From Timema cristinae (Eukaryota; Arthropoda; Insecta; Phasmatodea; Timematidae), in assembly GCA_039000515.1 (NCBI GenBank), contig JBCFYV010000001.1, positions 64,270,621-64,334,620 of the forward strand: a stretch of 64,000 bases of DNA. Direction: 5' to 3'. Below are positions 1-10,866 of the stretch, piece by piece. The notes below the pieces were generated by a model. The model had not been told where the DNA came from. It searched no databases and saw only the letters and a program-made list of their open reading frames with translations. Made by a program: the position numbers and the translations under genes. Each line of letters starts with the position of its first letter. Position 1 is the first letter of the stretch.

Positions 1-295
1 TTATTACATAATTCTATCCATAAAAAATTCACATTGTAGCCTATAACAGCCACTTATCCTAAACCCTATTCTTAGCTTGATGAACCTTTTAGAATATAAT
101 AAAAACTTACTCCAAACTAGTATAGATTGATACAAGTTTTCCAACTTGTAAATTGACACCATCTGTATATAAATGGTAGGGTATACACTTTCTCGCTCCT
201 TACCTAAAATTGGAGATGTCTAAGATATATGAAACTAAATAAAAGATGTTGCTGCAGAAACATCACATTCTACAAAAGAACCAAAATTGAATAAT
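1..295. other. AT-rich non-coding left edge
   Basis: No coding frame, RNA gene or element end is visible here. The sequence is AT-rich and runs into the 64-bp array. Confidence 0.6.
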
Positions 296-868
296 AGGTA
301 TACTCTTATAGAAACATTGAGAAAAGAGAAGATTATCTGTCCACCAAAGAAAATAACATAGTATACTCTTACAGAAACATTGAGAAAAGAGAAGATTATC
401 TGTCCACCAAAGAAAATAACATAGGTATACTCTTACAGAAACATTGAGAAAAGAGAAGATTATCTGTCCACCAAAGAAAATAACATAGGTATACTCTTAC
501 AGAAACATTGAGAAAAGAGAAGATTATCTGTCCACCAAAGAAAATAACATAGGTATACTCTTACAGAAACATTGAGAAAAGAGAAGATTATCTGTCCACC
601 AAAGAAAATAACATAGGTATACTCTTAAACAGAAACATTGAGAAAAGAGAAGATATTGTCCACCAAAAAAATAACATAGTATACTCTTACAGAAACATTG
701 AGAATAAGAAGATTATGTGTCACAGAGAAAAACTTTTGGTATATTTACAGAAACATTGAGAAAAGAGAAGATTATGTGTCCACCAAAGAAAATAACATAG
801 TTACCGGTATACTCTTACAGAAACATTGAGAAAAGAGAATATTATCTGTCCACCAAAAAGAATAACAA
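296..868. repeat. 64-bp tandem repeat, about 9 copies
   Basis: The unit begins aggtatactcttacagaaac and recurs at 63-64-bp spacing (for example 301, 364, 428). The first six copies are nearly identical. The last three, after about 650, carry deletions and short insertions, so the array decays toward its right edge. It has no coding content. Confidence 0.9.
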
Positions 869-1437
869 TCAATTCCTCATAAAGAGTATTAAAGATTTGC
901 TTATAGAGCAAAAACTTTTGGTATTATAAACATATATCTCAAATTAAGGATTTTGATTTTAAGAGTCCTACATTTTTTCAACAATGAGTTATTTCATATT
1001 TCAAAACTTTTCTAAGATATAATCAATATAGTAGAGTTCCACCTTTGTAATGTATCCTCGAAGTAATTTTCCCAAATATGGTATGATTTTGGTAAAAAGA
1101 ACATTAGAAGTTAATTACTAAATTTACTAAAACAATTTTAATATATTCATACATAAAGTCATGTTATGTGCAGCTATTACTTTTGATAGATATTGTAAAT
1201 ATTTATAAAATCACACAAATAATAAAGTAATATGTTTGAATTTTCTCTACCGTTCTTCCAACCAAAATCAGGGCAGGCTTTACCACTGACACCTTGTGTG
1301 TAAAATGTTAACTTCTACGAGTGAGAATATTTCATGAATGTTTCAAATAAAAACTTCTTTAACTCAAAAATATCAACTATATATAATACAGTAAAAATTA
1401 TAAAAGGTAGCTAAATATGTTTATGATTCTCACACAT
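869..1437. other. non-coding, no feature seen
   Basis: AT-rich sequence with no ORF of note and no recognisable repeat ends. Confidence 0.5.
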
Positions 1438-1573
1438 CCATCACAGACTTTTCTCTAGATTATCCCTGGACACAGGACAACTCCTGAATAACTCAGTGGT
1501 TAGAGCATTGACATACTAAGCCAAAGGTCCCGGGTTTGATTCCTGTGTCAAGGTGTCATTTTTAAATTTAAAG
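1438..1573 (+). mobile_element. tRNA-derived SINE, family C
   Basis: A tRNA-like pol III head is visible. A box-A-like segment (taactcagtggttagagc, about 1488-1505) and a box-B-like segment (ggtcccgggtttgattcc, 1526-1543) are spaced as in a tRNA. The upstream block with catcacagactt and the downstream block ggtgtcatttttaaattt are shared with the copy at 19878-20035, and the head and downstream block with the inverted copy at 18405-18485. Three related copies with the same layout make this a dispersed SINE rather than a functional tRNA; no cloverleaf acceptor stem is preserved. Confidence 0.75.
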
Positions 1574-1820
1574 AATCTGATATTTAGATGAGGCTATAAC
1601 CATAACTAATAAAGCATAATAGTTTCGCTATTCAATCTATCAAAATTGTTCTTATTTAACCAAGTTAAATGGTTATTTAGGAAACAATATTTAACTGACA
1701 ACATGAGCTAGGGTGTGGAACAGTCTTGAAAGTTGATAGATTGAGGATTAAAGACCAGTCTTGCAATGAGGATATCATACACTAGCTCCACAACGATATA
1801 TTATGTGTCAACACCTTCTT

Positions 1821-2025
1821 GGTGACCTGGCAGTCTAGGGGTAGGGTGTCGGACCTCTGTGCTAGGAGTCTGGGGCTCAATCCTCGGTCCCGGCAAACCC
1901 TTCCTTCACCTCTGACAAGACATCTTGTGAATGTTGGGAATGCCAGGCCTCCACCGTGGTTCGGATCCCACGTTAAACTGTAGGTCCTCCATTTAATCTC
2001 ACAATCACCCTACCATTTTACTCTC
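1821..2025 (+). mobile_element. tRNA-derived SINE, family A
   Basis: The head ggtgacctggcagtctaggg resembles a tRNA box A, and ggggctcaatcctcggtccc holds a box-B-like segment. The body (cctccaccgtggttcggatc, then the block ending cacaatcaccctaccat) matches the inverted copy at 5934-6209 and the truncated copy at 53088-53240. The 3' tail of this copy is degenerate, so its right end is approximate. Confidence 0.8.
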
Positions 2026-3780
2026 ATGCAGACTAACAGTAATAATTATATTTTTAACTTAATAATACCGCAATATATACCTTACTACTCTCCCAGTGGA
2101 AAGTGATAACATATGTTTTTGTTTCTCCCCAAATATTGTTTTTACCATTTGAAGGTTAACAACAACCATCTTGGTCAACAACCTTTTAGGGCCCCAATAG
2201 ACTTAAAAAATTATCATATGTCCCGTTATCACCCATTGTTTCATTACTAGAACCCCGTAAAAATGATTTTATTTTTAGTTAAATTTTATTTTTTAAATCT
2301 CACATTTCAGTGTTATTTCGTGTTTATTTAAAATTACATGTTATCTGAGGTGTTTAAATATTATTTACATATTGAGACAATGTATAAGAAATTAAAATTT
2401 ATTATTGAAACCTTTTATATTTGCTTTAGAATTCTTTGTCAACTTTGTCTGCATATTTCACAATTTTGTAGCCTAATGTTAACTTACACTACAACAAAAT
2501 ACTAATCAAATTACAGCATGGTCAAAATTTTTGCTTAATTTCTTCTTAATTTCATGTTTATTTAAAGATTTTTGTAAAAGTGGTATTATTTTGTTTTATT
2601 TCAATTTTTGAAAACATTGTAAATCATATCTAAAAACTATCAAAGGAAAAAGTACTTAAGTCTATGTTTGTACGGCACTTTTCGCTTTATCGCATCTCGC
2701 CATTTTTATGGGGCTCTAGCTAATATACTTTTTTTTTAATGTTTGTCTATACTTTCTAAATGTATTCCTTATATTCAATAAATCCTCAAATACTTTAGTT
2801 CTCACCTTTCTAGAAGAAAAACTATATAATAAATAAAATGTACATTTTCATATTAAACCCTTTTGATTTGATTTTGTAATCATGTAGGCCTACAGATTAT
2901 AATCGATTACGGTAATTTTGGTCACTCTCAAGTATTATTTGAAAGCACGTGTTTGCAAATTTAGAAGTGTCAAAGGTCGACTTTTACTGACTATGTAGTT
3001 TTAACCTTGTTTCTGTTTGAAATTAGGTATACTCACTTTCAACAAATTCTTTGCACTCTCCTTTTAATTGGTTCGTCTGACGAGAAACTTCCGGTTCAAG
3101 CACACGAATTTTATTAAGTTCATCAAAATACAATCCTGTTTTTGCTATTTCAGTCGTCATTCTTGATGTTATTATTAAATATTTACTCGGTGTCTTGAAC
3201 TTCTTGTTGAGACATCGACTGTACTCTTCTCACAAAACAAAAAGTCATCTTTACTATGGATTCTGCCGCTACAATCATAAAACAAAAGAACATTATGATT
3301 TTGTCTGTTAGACAAGTCATGGTCAGCTTTTGGGGCCTTCAACATTTATTTTGTTTTCTTAGTAGCATTAATGTTTAGATTAAATCAATGAAAATTATAG
3401 CGATATTCTGGTATAAATGTTATAATATAGGTCTGGAATTTAATCTATCGAACCATTCTTATGTATTTGTTTAGTTTGTAAAGACAAAAAATGTAGGGCC
3501 TAACCATAATTATGAATTAAGTAAATTTTGAAAAGGCTTTTAGATATGATCTTAGAATGATGATAGTGAAATGTGATGTGTTTTGTGCTTTCATTGGTTG
3601 GAACATTATTAAAAGTGAATTTATGGCAGCAATTTGAGTCAAACTTATTTGATAATATAAAACAATATAATAGCATGCAATGTATGTTGTAAAGTTTTTG
3701 TAAAGCCTATCTTGATAGCTAGGACATCTCCTCCACATAACCATCTTAGTACCTGTTTGGCTTATCTGCCCCCGTTAATT
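2026..3780. other. AT-rich non-coding stretch
   Basis: I see no gene or element boundary. Short chance ORFs are present (for example 3517-3744 minus) but show no recognisable family. Confidence 0.5.
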
Positions 3781-3827
3781 ATGCAAAGAGATTATAAATG
3801 AATAATGTAGAATTTTAGATGGGGTCT
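3781..3827 (+). repeat. 47-bp perfect direct repeat, copy 1
   Basis: The 47 bases from atgcaaagagattataaatg to ggggtct occur again, base for base, at 4521-4567. The second copy starts immediately after the right end of the LTR at 3971-4520. This is far longer than any integrase-made target duplication. Confidence 0.95.
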
Positions 3828-3970
3828 TGAAGAATTATAGAAATATTCTTTGCCCGCGATGGGAGCTAATTAATGAATTTGGTTTAATTAGCTGATAATT
3901 GCCCCGTGATTGAGTGCCAATTGTTGAACTCTTGAAATAATACACAATATTAGGTTAGATGTGATTTTAT

Positions 3971-4520
3971 TTTAATGTTACTATTGTTTTGATCGTAAAA
4001 CTGATTATGTTAATAATTTCGAGACGCAACTGATAATGAATACACGTACGAAGCTAGTGAGCCACTCTATGAGCCACTGCCCTTCTGAAACTGTGTGATC
4101 TACTGCTGTTCTGACACTGCTGTGTTTATTTCACCACATCGAGTATATAACTCACTTCGAAAGATCATTCTAGAAGGATTTGTAAAAAATTAAAAATACA
4201 ACAACAAAATAATATCTCGGTGGCAGTAGAATGACCGAGAGCCGGAAGCTGCCTCAAATTACCTTTTAAAATCTCTATCGGAACTTTCCGGAACAGGAAG
4301 TTTTTATTTATTAAAAACCTTAAATTGTCATATTGACTCTACCAACGTCACACACTCTGACGTCACTGCCAGTGTTTGTGCCTTATTAGAAGAAGAAGTG
4401 CTTTAAATGCCACGTAATATCTTATATAATTTAAATAAAATTAAATACGTTTATAAAATTAGAACGATATTATTGTCAATGCTTTCACATATTCTTCAGG
4501 GGCAGGTCAGTTACATTACA
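3971..4520 (-). mobile_element. diverged LTR (gypsy-like), minus orientation
   Basis: It ends ttacattaca at 4511-4520 and begins tttaatgtta, close to the TGTAATGT...ACATTACA termini of the related LTR at 60587-61262. Shared blocks include tgcctcaaatta, the cgtcacacac block, agaagaag.gtgctttaa and attgtcaatgctttca. On the minus strand it would read TGTAATG...CA. PBS-like modules (reverse strand ttggcac) lie to its left at about 3850-3925. No internal coding region remains. Confidence 0.65.
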
Positions 4521-4567
4521 ATGCAAAGAGATTATAAATGAATAATGTAGAATTTTAGATGGGGTCT
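4521..4567 (+). repeat. 47-bp perfect direct repeat, copy 2
   Basis: Identical to 3781-3827. It abuts the LTR end at 4520. Confidence 0.95.
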
Positions 4568-5922
4568 ACTACTCCTATTTTCATGGAGGCAGAGTGAAAA
4601 ACCATTTAGTGGTTGGTAGTTGACACAGAGACCTGCCATAATCAATTGTTACTTAATATGTATTACATTTCTCTAACATTAGTCAATTGTTTCAAATATT
4701 AATACTGTAGCTTCATCCCGTGTGTGTATTATATAGGCCTACTTGTGACTCTAAAGAAGAGTTGCAGGAAATGATTGACTTGCTAGTAGTTTATATAAAA
4801 TGATGGAGAAATAGACAGGTTGGAATATAAAAAAGCAGTTTTAGAGCAAGTCAGGCCAAATTTGAATGACAGGCATTGTTGGTTCTATGCAATGTGCTTA
4901 AAATGACTTATTAAAGGTCATTTTCACACTAACGTCAACCTGAAGGTAATTTTGGAATATAAATTGATACCAAAACCCTTATAGTATTTTGATAAGAAAG
5001 TTTGGAAGTTAATAAAAACAAAAATATAAGCTATATATTATTTTAAGGCATTTTATCTGCATACTAATCAAGAGTTTAAAGAAGTTCTCAATTCTAAAGA
5101 AAGAAATATATATATATATATACACACAAGTTGGAATTTTTTTTAAAGATGGTCATTCCTAAAGTGTCGATATTTTTTCCTGGCCATATGCAAAGTTATT
5201 ACAAGTACTGTACTTTATTATAAGTATGTATGTAATTTGTCTTCTCAACAACCCTATAATGAGTTGTAGATATATCGGACTATTATCATATTGTTCAGAG
5301 GTGTTGTGTCTGTCACATGGTTTATAAATGCCTATAAACAAATTTTGATTTTGTTAAACTTTGATGTAGAAGCAGAGGGCTTTATTGATGTTTAGGGAAC
5401 AAATCACTTTTCTTCAACTAAAATCAGAGCAAATATTAATTGTTTGGGCATTGCTGAAAAGTTTGTCCATTTAATGTCATGTCTGTTACAAGCTCCTTTT
5501 AAATATATGTGATTTTAAAATTTGAAATCTTACTCTATTGGTGAGTGTTAAATTGAATATGTGTATATTTTTTATTAAATACATATATTTGTATGGAATT
5601 GTATATGAATAGCCTAAACTGTCTGAAGTCATGTCTGTCATAAATGAAGTTAATCTTAACTTAGAGTTTATTATCTGGGTAAATACAAATAAACCCAATA
5701 CAAATTAGGTGAATGGATCTTTACAGAAATGAAAATCTCATTCAAATAAATCTAGACCAAATAGTTTTCTTGGTAGGCCTAAATGATAAGAAAAAAAAAA
5801 AGTCCAAACTAAATTTATAATTTTTTAACTGAAGGGTGTTTGAAATTTGGCCTACAACACTTATCTTTTTGTAATAATTCTAACTCTTACAGATGAATCT
5901 AGGCTAGCGATTTTTTTATAGA
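4568..5922. other. non-coding; SINE fragment and TA microsatellite
   Basis: About 4575-4612 resembles the inverted inner part of SINE family B (tcatggaggcagagtgaaaa). A (TA)n tract ending in acacac lies at about 5106-5127. Nothing else is recognised. Confidence 0.45.
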
Positions 5923-5933
5923 AATTGGAAAAA

Positions 5934-6209
5934 TTATTATTAGCTCCGCGTCTTACTACCCATTTGGGTTATACGCACTTACGCTAATGTGTAATGGTAG
6001 GGTGATTGTGAGATGAAATGAAGGACCTACAGTTTAACATAGGATCCGAACCACGGTGGAGGCCTGGCATTCCACACATTCACAAGATGTCTTGTCAGAG
6101 GTGAAGGAAGGGTTTGGTAATCAGATAAATCTGTGCCGGGACCGAGGATTGAACCCCGGACCCCAGCACAGAAGTCTGACACCTTACCACTAGACCACCA
6201 GGTCACCAT
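5934..6209 (-). mobile_element. SINE family A, full-length copy with target duplication
   Basis: This is the reverse complement of the family A layout. On the minus strand it reads ggtgacctggtggtctagtg (box A), ggggttcaatcctcggtccc (box B region), the body, then the tail ending at a stretch complementary to gggttatacgcacttacgct. It is flanked by an 11-bp duplication, aattggaaaaa, at about 5923-5933 and 6210-6220, the mark of LINE-driven retroposition. Confidence 0.88.
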
Positions 6210-6450
6210 AATTGGAAAAAAAAAAAAAAAAACTTTGAGCAAAGACACTACAGTCACAAGAATTGATAGTGAGTAAATCTTCTAACAATGTGAATTTAAA
6301 CTCCATCATGATTTGCCCGTAGTGACATCATAACATTGATATGCTTGTCTGGCCTATCCGTAACGTATAAGTAGGGTCCTTATTTTGGCTAGAATTGTCT
6401 TTTCCTTAATTGTAAAACATATGCAATATATAGGCCTACAATAGGTTGGT

Positions 6451-6868
6451 TTATAGCTATTTTATAAGAGCCTTAATGTGTCTGTTTTAGCTATTTTATA
6501 AGAGCCTTAATGTGCCTGTTTTAGCTATTTTATAAGAGCCTTAATGTGCCTGTTTTAGCTATTTTATAAGAGCCTTAATGTGCCTGTTTTAGCTATTTTA
6601 TAAGAGCCTTAATGTGCCTGTTTTAGCTATTTTATAAGAGCCTTAATGTGCCTGTTTTAGCTATTTTATAAGAGCCTTAATGTGCCTGTTTTAGCTATTT
6701 TATAAGAGCCTTAATGTGCCTGTTTTAGCTATTTTATAAGAGCCTTAATGTGCCTGTTTTAGCTATTTTATAAGAGCCTTAATGTGCCTGTTTTAGCTAT
6801 TTTATAAGAGCCTTAATGTGCCTGTTTTAGCTATTTTATAAGAGCCTTAATGTGCCTGTTTTAGCTAT
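6451..6868. repeat. 34-bp tandem repeat, about 12 copies
   Basis: The unit contains agctattttataagagcctt and recurs at exact 34-bp spacing from 6455 to 6863. Copies are nearly invariant apart from tgtctg/tgcctg in the first, which points to recent homogenisation. It is followed by unique sequence at 6869. Confidence 0.93.
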
Positions 6869-7261
6869 GTCCTGGCTGCTCTTTTTCCTAGATTATGGAT
6901 TTTTCTGTTGAAAGAAAGTCCAGTTTTTTATAAATTGTAAAATTAAGTTTGGGTTACTTGTTTGGGGGTAGGTTTGAAAACCGAGACGTGTTAGGCCTAA
7001 ATAGTTTTCAATGAGCGTAAATCGAGTGGAAAACAATTGGAGCAGTGGGAGGAACTGTATAGCCATTACAGAAGAAAAGTTCAACTTGTTTGGAAACAGA
7101 AAATTTGAAATTTTGTCCCTTGACAATGTGTGAAACAGAACTATACTTTTCTTACATATGCACACGGATACCCAATCATTCCATTCCTTTACAAGGTAGG
7201 CAAGTTCAATTTATAAAAAACACTATTTGAAAATCTAGAAAATGATCTACTGATTAACAGC
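6869..7261. other. non-coding, no feature seen
   Basis: No recognisable family is encoded. The minus-strand ORF at 6893-7165 lacks any motif I can identify. Confidence 0.45.
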
Positions 7262-7500
7262 ATGTGAGCTGCTTCAGCACGGTCAAATGGTCTAAGGCAT
7301 CACATTCACAGTAGACTGGAATGACAATGACTTATGGAGATTAAGATTCAAATCTTGGTACAGTGTTTTTTACTAAATGGTATTTCACCCTCACTCCACC
7401 ACTTACTCTAAATGTCTCCTTTCCAACCACTACCTAGCATATTAATATAATTAATATAATTAATACAACAATTAAACCAAACAAGTAGTAAGACAAAGAG
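7262..7500 (+). mobile_element. tRNA-derived SINE, family B
   Basis: The head gctgcttcagcacggtcaaa with aatggtctaaggcatcac (box-A-like), followed by attcaaatcttggtac (box-B-like), matches copies at 9052, 17903 and 48742. The tail ends near gtagtaagacaaag, the 3' module shared with family A. An AT-rich insertion interrupts the tail. Confidence 0.7.
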
Positions 7501-7934
7501 CAAGGTAAAATTGCTGTAAGTAATAAAGTATTGAGTGGTAAAGTCAATTTTACATTGCATTGGCCTATTGTGTGCTTTTGTTCCTTATGTTTCTATCCTG
7601 GTGCCTATATTCCATATTTTTTATGTCTATTTGCTTATTTTAAAAAAATGTAATGCCTAAGAAACCACTCTCTAATTATGACATATGCTAGGTTTTACCT
7701 TAATTATTGTACAATTATTTGTTCATTACATATTACTCTAAAATTATTTTTGTTCCACTATGTACTGTTCTAATGTTCTAAAATAAACTTCTGAAATTAC
7801 TTTGGAGAGCGGGGGGAGGGGTTTTGGAGGGCTTACCCTACTTATATGAGCGATAATTTATGTCCCGTCACCAAATAATGTACCAGTATTATTATATTAT
7901 GGTACTAAGTACATTAAATCAAAGTTAACTTACC
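7501..7934. other. non-coding between SINE and MANBAL-like gene
   Basis: AT-rich apart from a short G-rich patch (gagcggggggaggggt, about 7806-7821). No feature was recognised. Confidence 0.5.
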
Positions 7935-7948
7935 AGTTCAGTGTTAAA

Positions 7949-7954
7949 TTTATT
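7949..7954 (-). terminator. polyadenylation signal AATAAA
   Basis: On the minus strand AATAAA lies about 70 bases past the stop codon of the MANBAL-like gene, a normal distance for a short 3' UTR. Confidence 0.55.
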
Positions 7955-8021
7955 GATACAGGTGTGGATTCTTCAAACATTACAAAAATAAGATAAACGA
8001 TATTTATGTGAAATTTGTTGT

Positions 8022-8267
8022 TCATCTGCGCTTCTTTTTTTCTTGTTTGCGAGGGCGGTGGTGAATGTGAGGTCTACGAGGTGTTGCTTGAGGGGTACTC
8101 TGTTCTGAACCTTCCTCTTCACTCAAATCCAATTCTTTACAAAAGTTAGTATTGAAATCAGAAATTTTGTCTGGGAATACAACAGCTGCTGCGATGCAAA
8201 TTAATTGAAACAAAGCGCCAAGATATAAACCGCAGCGCAATATTGAATCTACAAAGTCATCTGTCAT
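8022..8267 (-). CDS. UPF0239 / MANBAL-like small membrane protein
   Basis: An intact single-exon frame of 81 residues that starts MTDDFVDSILRCGLYLGALF. Residues about 8-33 carry the family signature, a short amphipathic start running into one hydrophobic segment (LYLGALFQLICIAAAVVF). An acidic stretch follows (about 47-55, DLSEEEGSE), then a Pro/Arg/Lys tail ending KQEKKKRR. Metazoan MANBAL proteins share this layout: one membrane span near the N terminus, a charged linker and a Lys/Arg-rich end, usually about 80-95 residues. Biochemical function is not established. The ATG is preceded by an A-rich context and an AATAAA follows at 7949-7954. No intron is needed, so a processed copy is possible, but the frame is undamaged and the terminal charge pattern is kept. 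The assignment rests on remembered family sequence. Confidence 0.75.
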   Translation of the reverse strand: MTDDFVDSILRCGLYLGALFQLICIAAAVVFPDKISDFNTNFCKELDLSEEEGSEQSTPQATPRRPHIHHRPRKQEKKKRR

Positions 8268-8755
8268 TTTAAAGACAAAACATAATTAGCATTTAGCATA
8301 ATATGTAATCATGTATCACAAAAACCTGTCAATCTAATATAGACCTAGGTGAAACTCTAACTCAAACTGATAATACTTTATACACATTTAATAATTCAAA
8401 AATTTCACTAGGAAGTCAAATTTTAACATATCTACGATGCATGGATCAATTCAAACAACATGAAGGATCAATATTTTAGAATTTGTTTAAATCCAATGGT
8501 TTAAATCAGAGACATGTAGAGATTACCACTGACCATCCTAGAAAGCTATGGCTTACACGATACACAAGTTTGGCTAGCGGCCGGGTTTAGTACTACTTTG
8601 AGGACCGCTCTTTAATGGTAACTCATTAGAATAACCTAGATATAATGAGTACTCGCAGTATGCCATTGTGGGGGTATGACGTCTGAGTCTACAATGTATT
8701 CTGGTGGAGAAAATGGAATTTAAAAAATTAATAAAGTCTATTTGAACTATTAAAT
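8268..8755. other. upstream region of the MANBAL-like gene
   Basis: Presumed 5' UTR and promoter of the minus-strand gene at 8022-8267. I see no clear TATA box or initiator that would fix the start site. About 8560-8720 is less AT-rich than its surroundings. Confidence 0.4.
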
Positions 8756-9035
8756 AAATTATAAATAATATTAGTTTTATATATATATAATATATGTTAA
8801 ATATATATATATATATATATATATACCTATATTTTATATATACCTATATTATGTGTATAACATATATTTGCTCATATTATGTATATAATATATATCATAT
8901 AATAAATATTTTATGATATGATTGTATTTATATTATATAATTTTTTATGATAAAATGATATATATTATATAATTTTTAATAACATGATAGCTTTTATTTT
9001 TTATTAAAAAATTATTAAAAATAAGCACACTTGAA
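8756..9035. repeat. AT low-complexity tract with (AT)n
   Basis: Almost pure A/T, with a (TA)n run at about 8802-8826 and many tatata segments. No coding potential. Confidence 0.8.
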
Positions 9036-9051
9036 ATATTATGAAAAAATA

Positions 9052-9205
9052 TCTGCTTCGGTGGCCGCATGGTCTCAGGCATCACTCTCGCTATAAACTA
9101 GAATGTCGATGACAGGAAGATTTGGGTTGAGTTAGAATCCTAGTTGGGTGTACAGAGGGTGGTTTTCCACTCCCTCCACACAAATGCGGGTAGAATTACT
9201 CTAAA
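9052..9205 (+). mobile_element. SINE family B, partial
   Basis: The head ctgcttcggtggccgcatgg and the segment gagggtggttttccactccc match family B copies at 48742 and (inverted) 63235. The 3' tail module is missing. Confidence 0.7.
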
Positions 9206-10200
9206 TTCATTTTTTTTAATTGCAATCGTTTGTTTTTCGCTTGTTGCAGATGTTCCACAAATATTTTCGTTTGTTCTGTTTTGATAGGCCAACAAATGAT
9301 ATGTCTACATTGGTGGGGCCAACTTCACGGTAACACCCCCTCCCTCACCCCTCCACACACACTTTGAAAAAAATCACATTTTTATGGTTTACGATCGTTT
9401 GTTTCCGGATTATACCGCAAAAAGGCTCTTTGTTCCGCATTTGTTCTTGCACAAATGGGACATGAACTTGTGACACTTTGCTTACTCGTGAGGGGCCGAC
9501 TTTACGGTAGCCCCTCCACTTTGAAAAATGCATGTATTTACTATTGCATTCGCTTGTTTCGGATTGTCCAGCAAAAATTTCGTTTGTCCGTTTTGATAGG
9601 CCCACAAATTGTATGTTTACATTGGTAGTGCCAACTTTACGATATCTTCCCCTCACTTTTAAGAAATGAAATTTTTATGGTTGCGATCATTTATTTCAGA
9701 TTGTTAAAAAAAAATATTTACGTTTTGATACGTCCGCAAAATTAACTATACTTTACATTTTACATTCATGAATTCACCCTTCTCCTCTTTTAAAAACTTT
9801 TTTTATTATTACAATACTGTTTCCTTCGCTAGTTCCGGATTGTTCCGCAAAAAAAATAATCAATTTTTCCGTTTAGATACGCTCACAAATGATATGTTTA
9901 CTTTGGATCTCCACGAAACTGCCTCACCATCTTTTCAACCGAAAAACATTTAAAAAATAAATTTTATGATTGCAATTTTTGTTCTTCGTTTGTTCCGGAT
10001 TGTTCAGGAAAAAATAGTTTAATATGTCTTTATACACCCATAAATTGTATGTTTACATTGCACGTCAATGAAGTTGACTCCCTTCCCCCATCTTTTAAAA
10101 ATCCATATTTTTATGATTGCAATAATTTGTTTTTCGTTTGTTCCGGAAGATTCCTAAAAAAAACGCACATTTCGTTTTGGCAGGACAACACAAGATTTAT
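9206..10200. repeat. degenerate ~150-bp tandem repeats, 6-7 copies
   Basis: A unit with tttttatggttgc, a pyrimidine-rich cgtttgttccggattgttc segment and acaaatgatatgtttacatt recurs roughly every 140-160 bases (near 9216, 9378, 9530, 9673, 9810, 9964 and 10110). Copies are heavily diverged, so the array is old. The short ORFs here (9345-9656 minus, 9768-9953 plus) are by-products of the repeat. Confidence 0.65.
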
Positions 10201-10866
10201 TTACACTAGGAGCGTAGATTGACGCCTTTGTAGCAAGCATATTCTCCACATGAACACATACAACTTTTAAAAATCGTATTTTATCTTTGCAAACAATAAT
10301 ACGTTCTTGGTTAGTTTTAGATTTCTTTTTACGAAGATTTCCATTTATTCCTTTTGTAAAGCCTCGATAATTTTTTCTAGTAGTAGCTCTCTCACATTCT
10401 TTCAAAACTTGAACATACTTTGTTTAAAGTTTGTTTTTATTTTGTTTGAGTACCTTAACATGTTTATTTTTATTTCGTTCTGAATTTCTTTTAACAAATG
10501 TGTTTATTTCATGTTGATAGTTTTAAAATTATTATATTTTTATCACTATGCTAAGCTCCGTTTCCTCACCTCAACTGGATAAAATATAACAACATTTTTA
10601 TTTTTTATTTTATAACTTTATTAGTTTGTTCCAGATTATTGTGCATTATATTTTAGTTTGTTAGTTCCTAGATCTCCTACAAACGCTAAATAAACTAGTG
10701 TCACTAGTGATGATGGCCTTTTGTATGTGCGACCTGTCAGCGGGAGATAGTTGAGTCACCTGTGATGGTTCTTCTACCGACCAAAACTGAAGAAGCAGAT
10801 AATCAAATTTAAGTTCAGTCACAGTACAAAAAATGTTGGATTCACTTGCCCCTCCCCGTGACTTCC
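10201..10866. other. non-coding left of the BEL/Pao remnant
   Basis: No gene seen. A short palindrome (actagtgtcactagtgatg) lies near 10697. The BEL element is broken somewhere near 10860, so no 3' LTR is found here. Confidence 0.45.

Noticed and set aside
1488..1543. Functional tRNA gene
   Set aside because: Boxes A and B are present, but no acceptor stem pairs, and the same extended sequence occurs in three dispersed copies. It is a SINE head.
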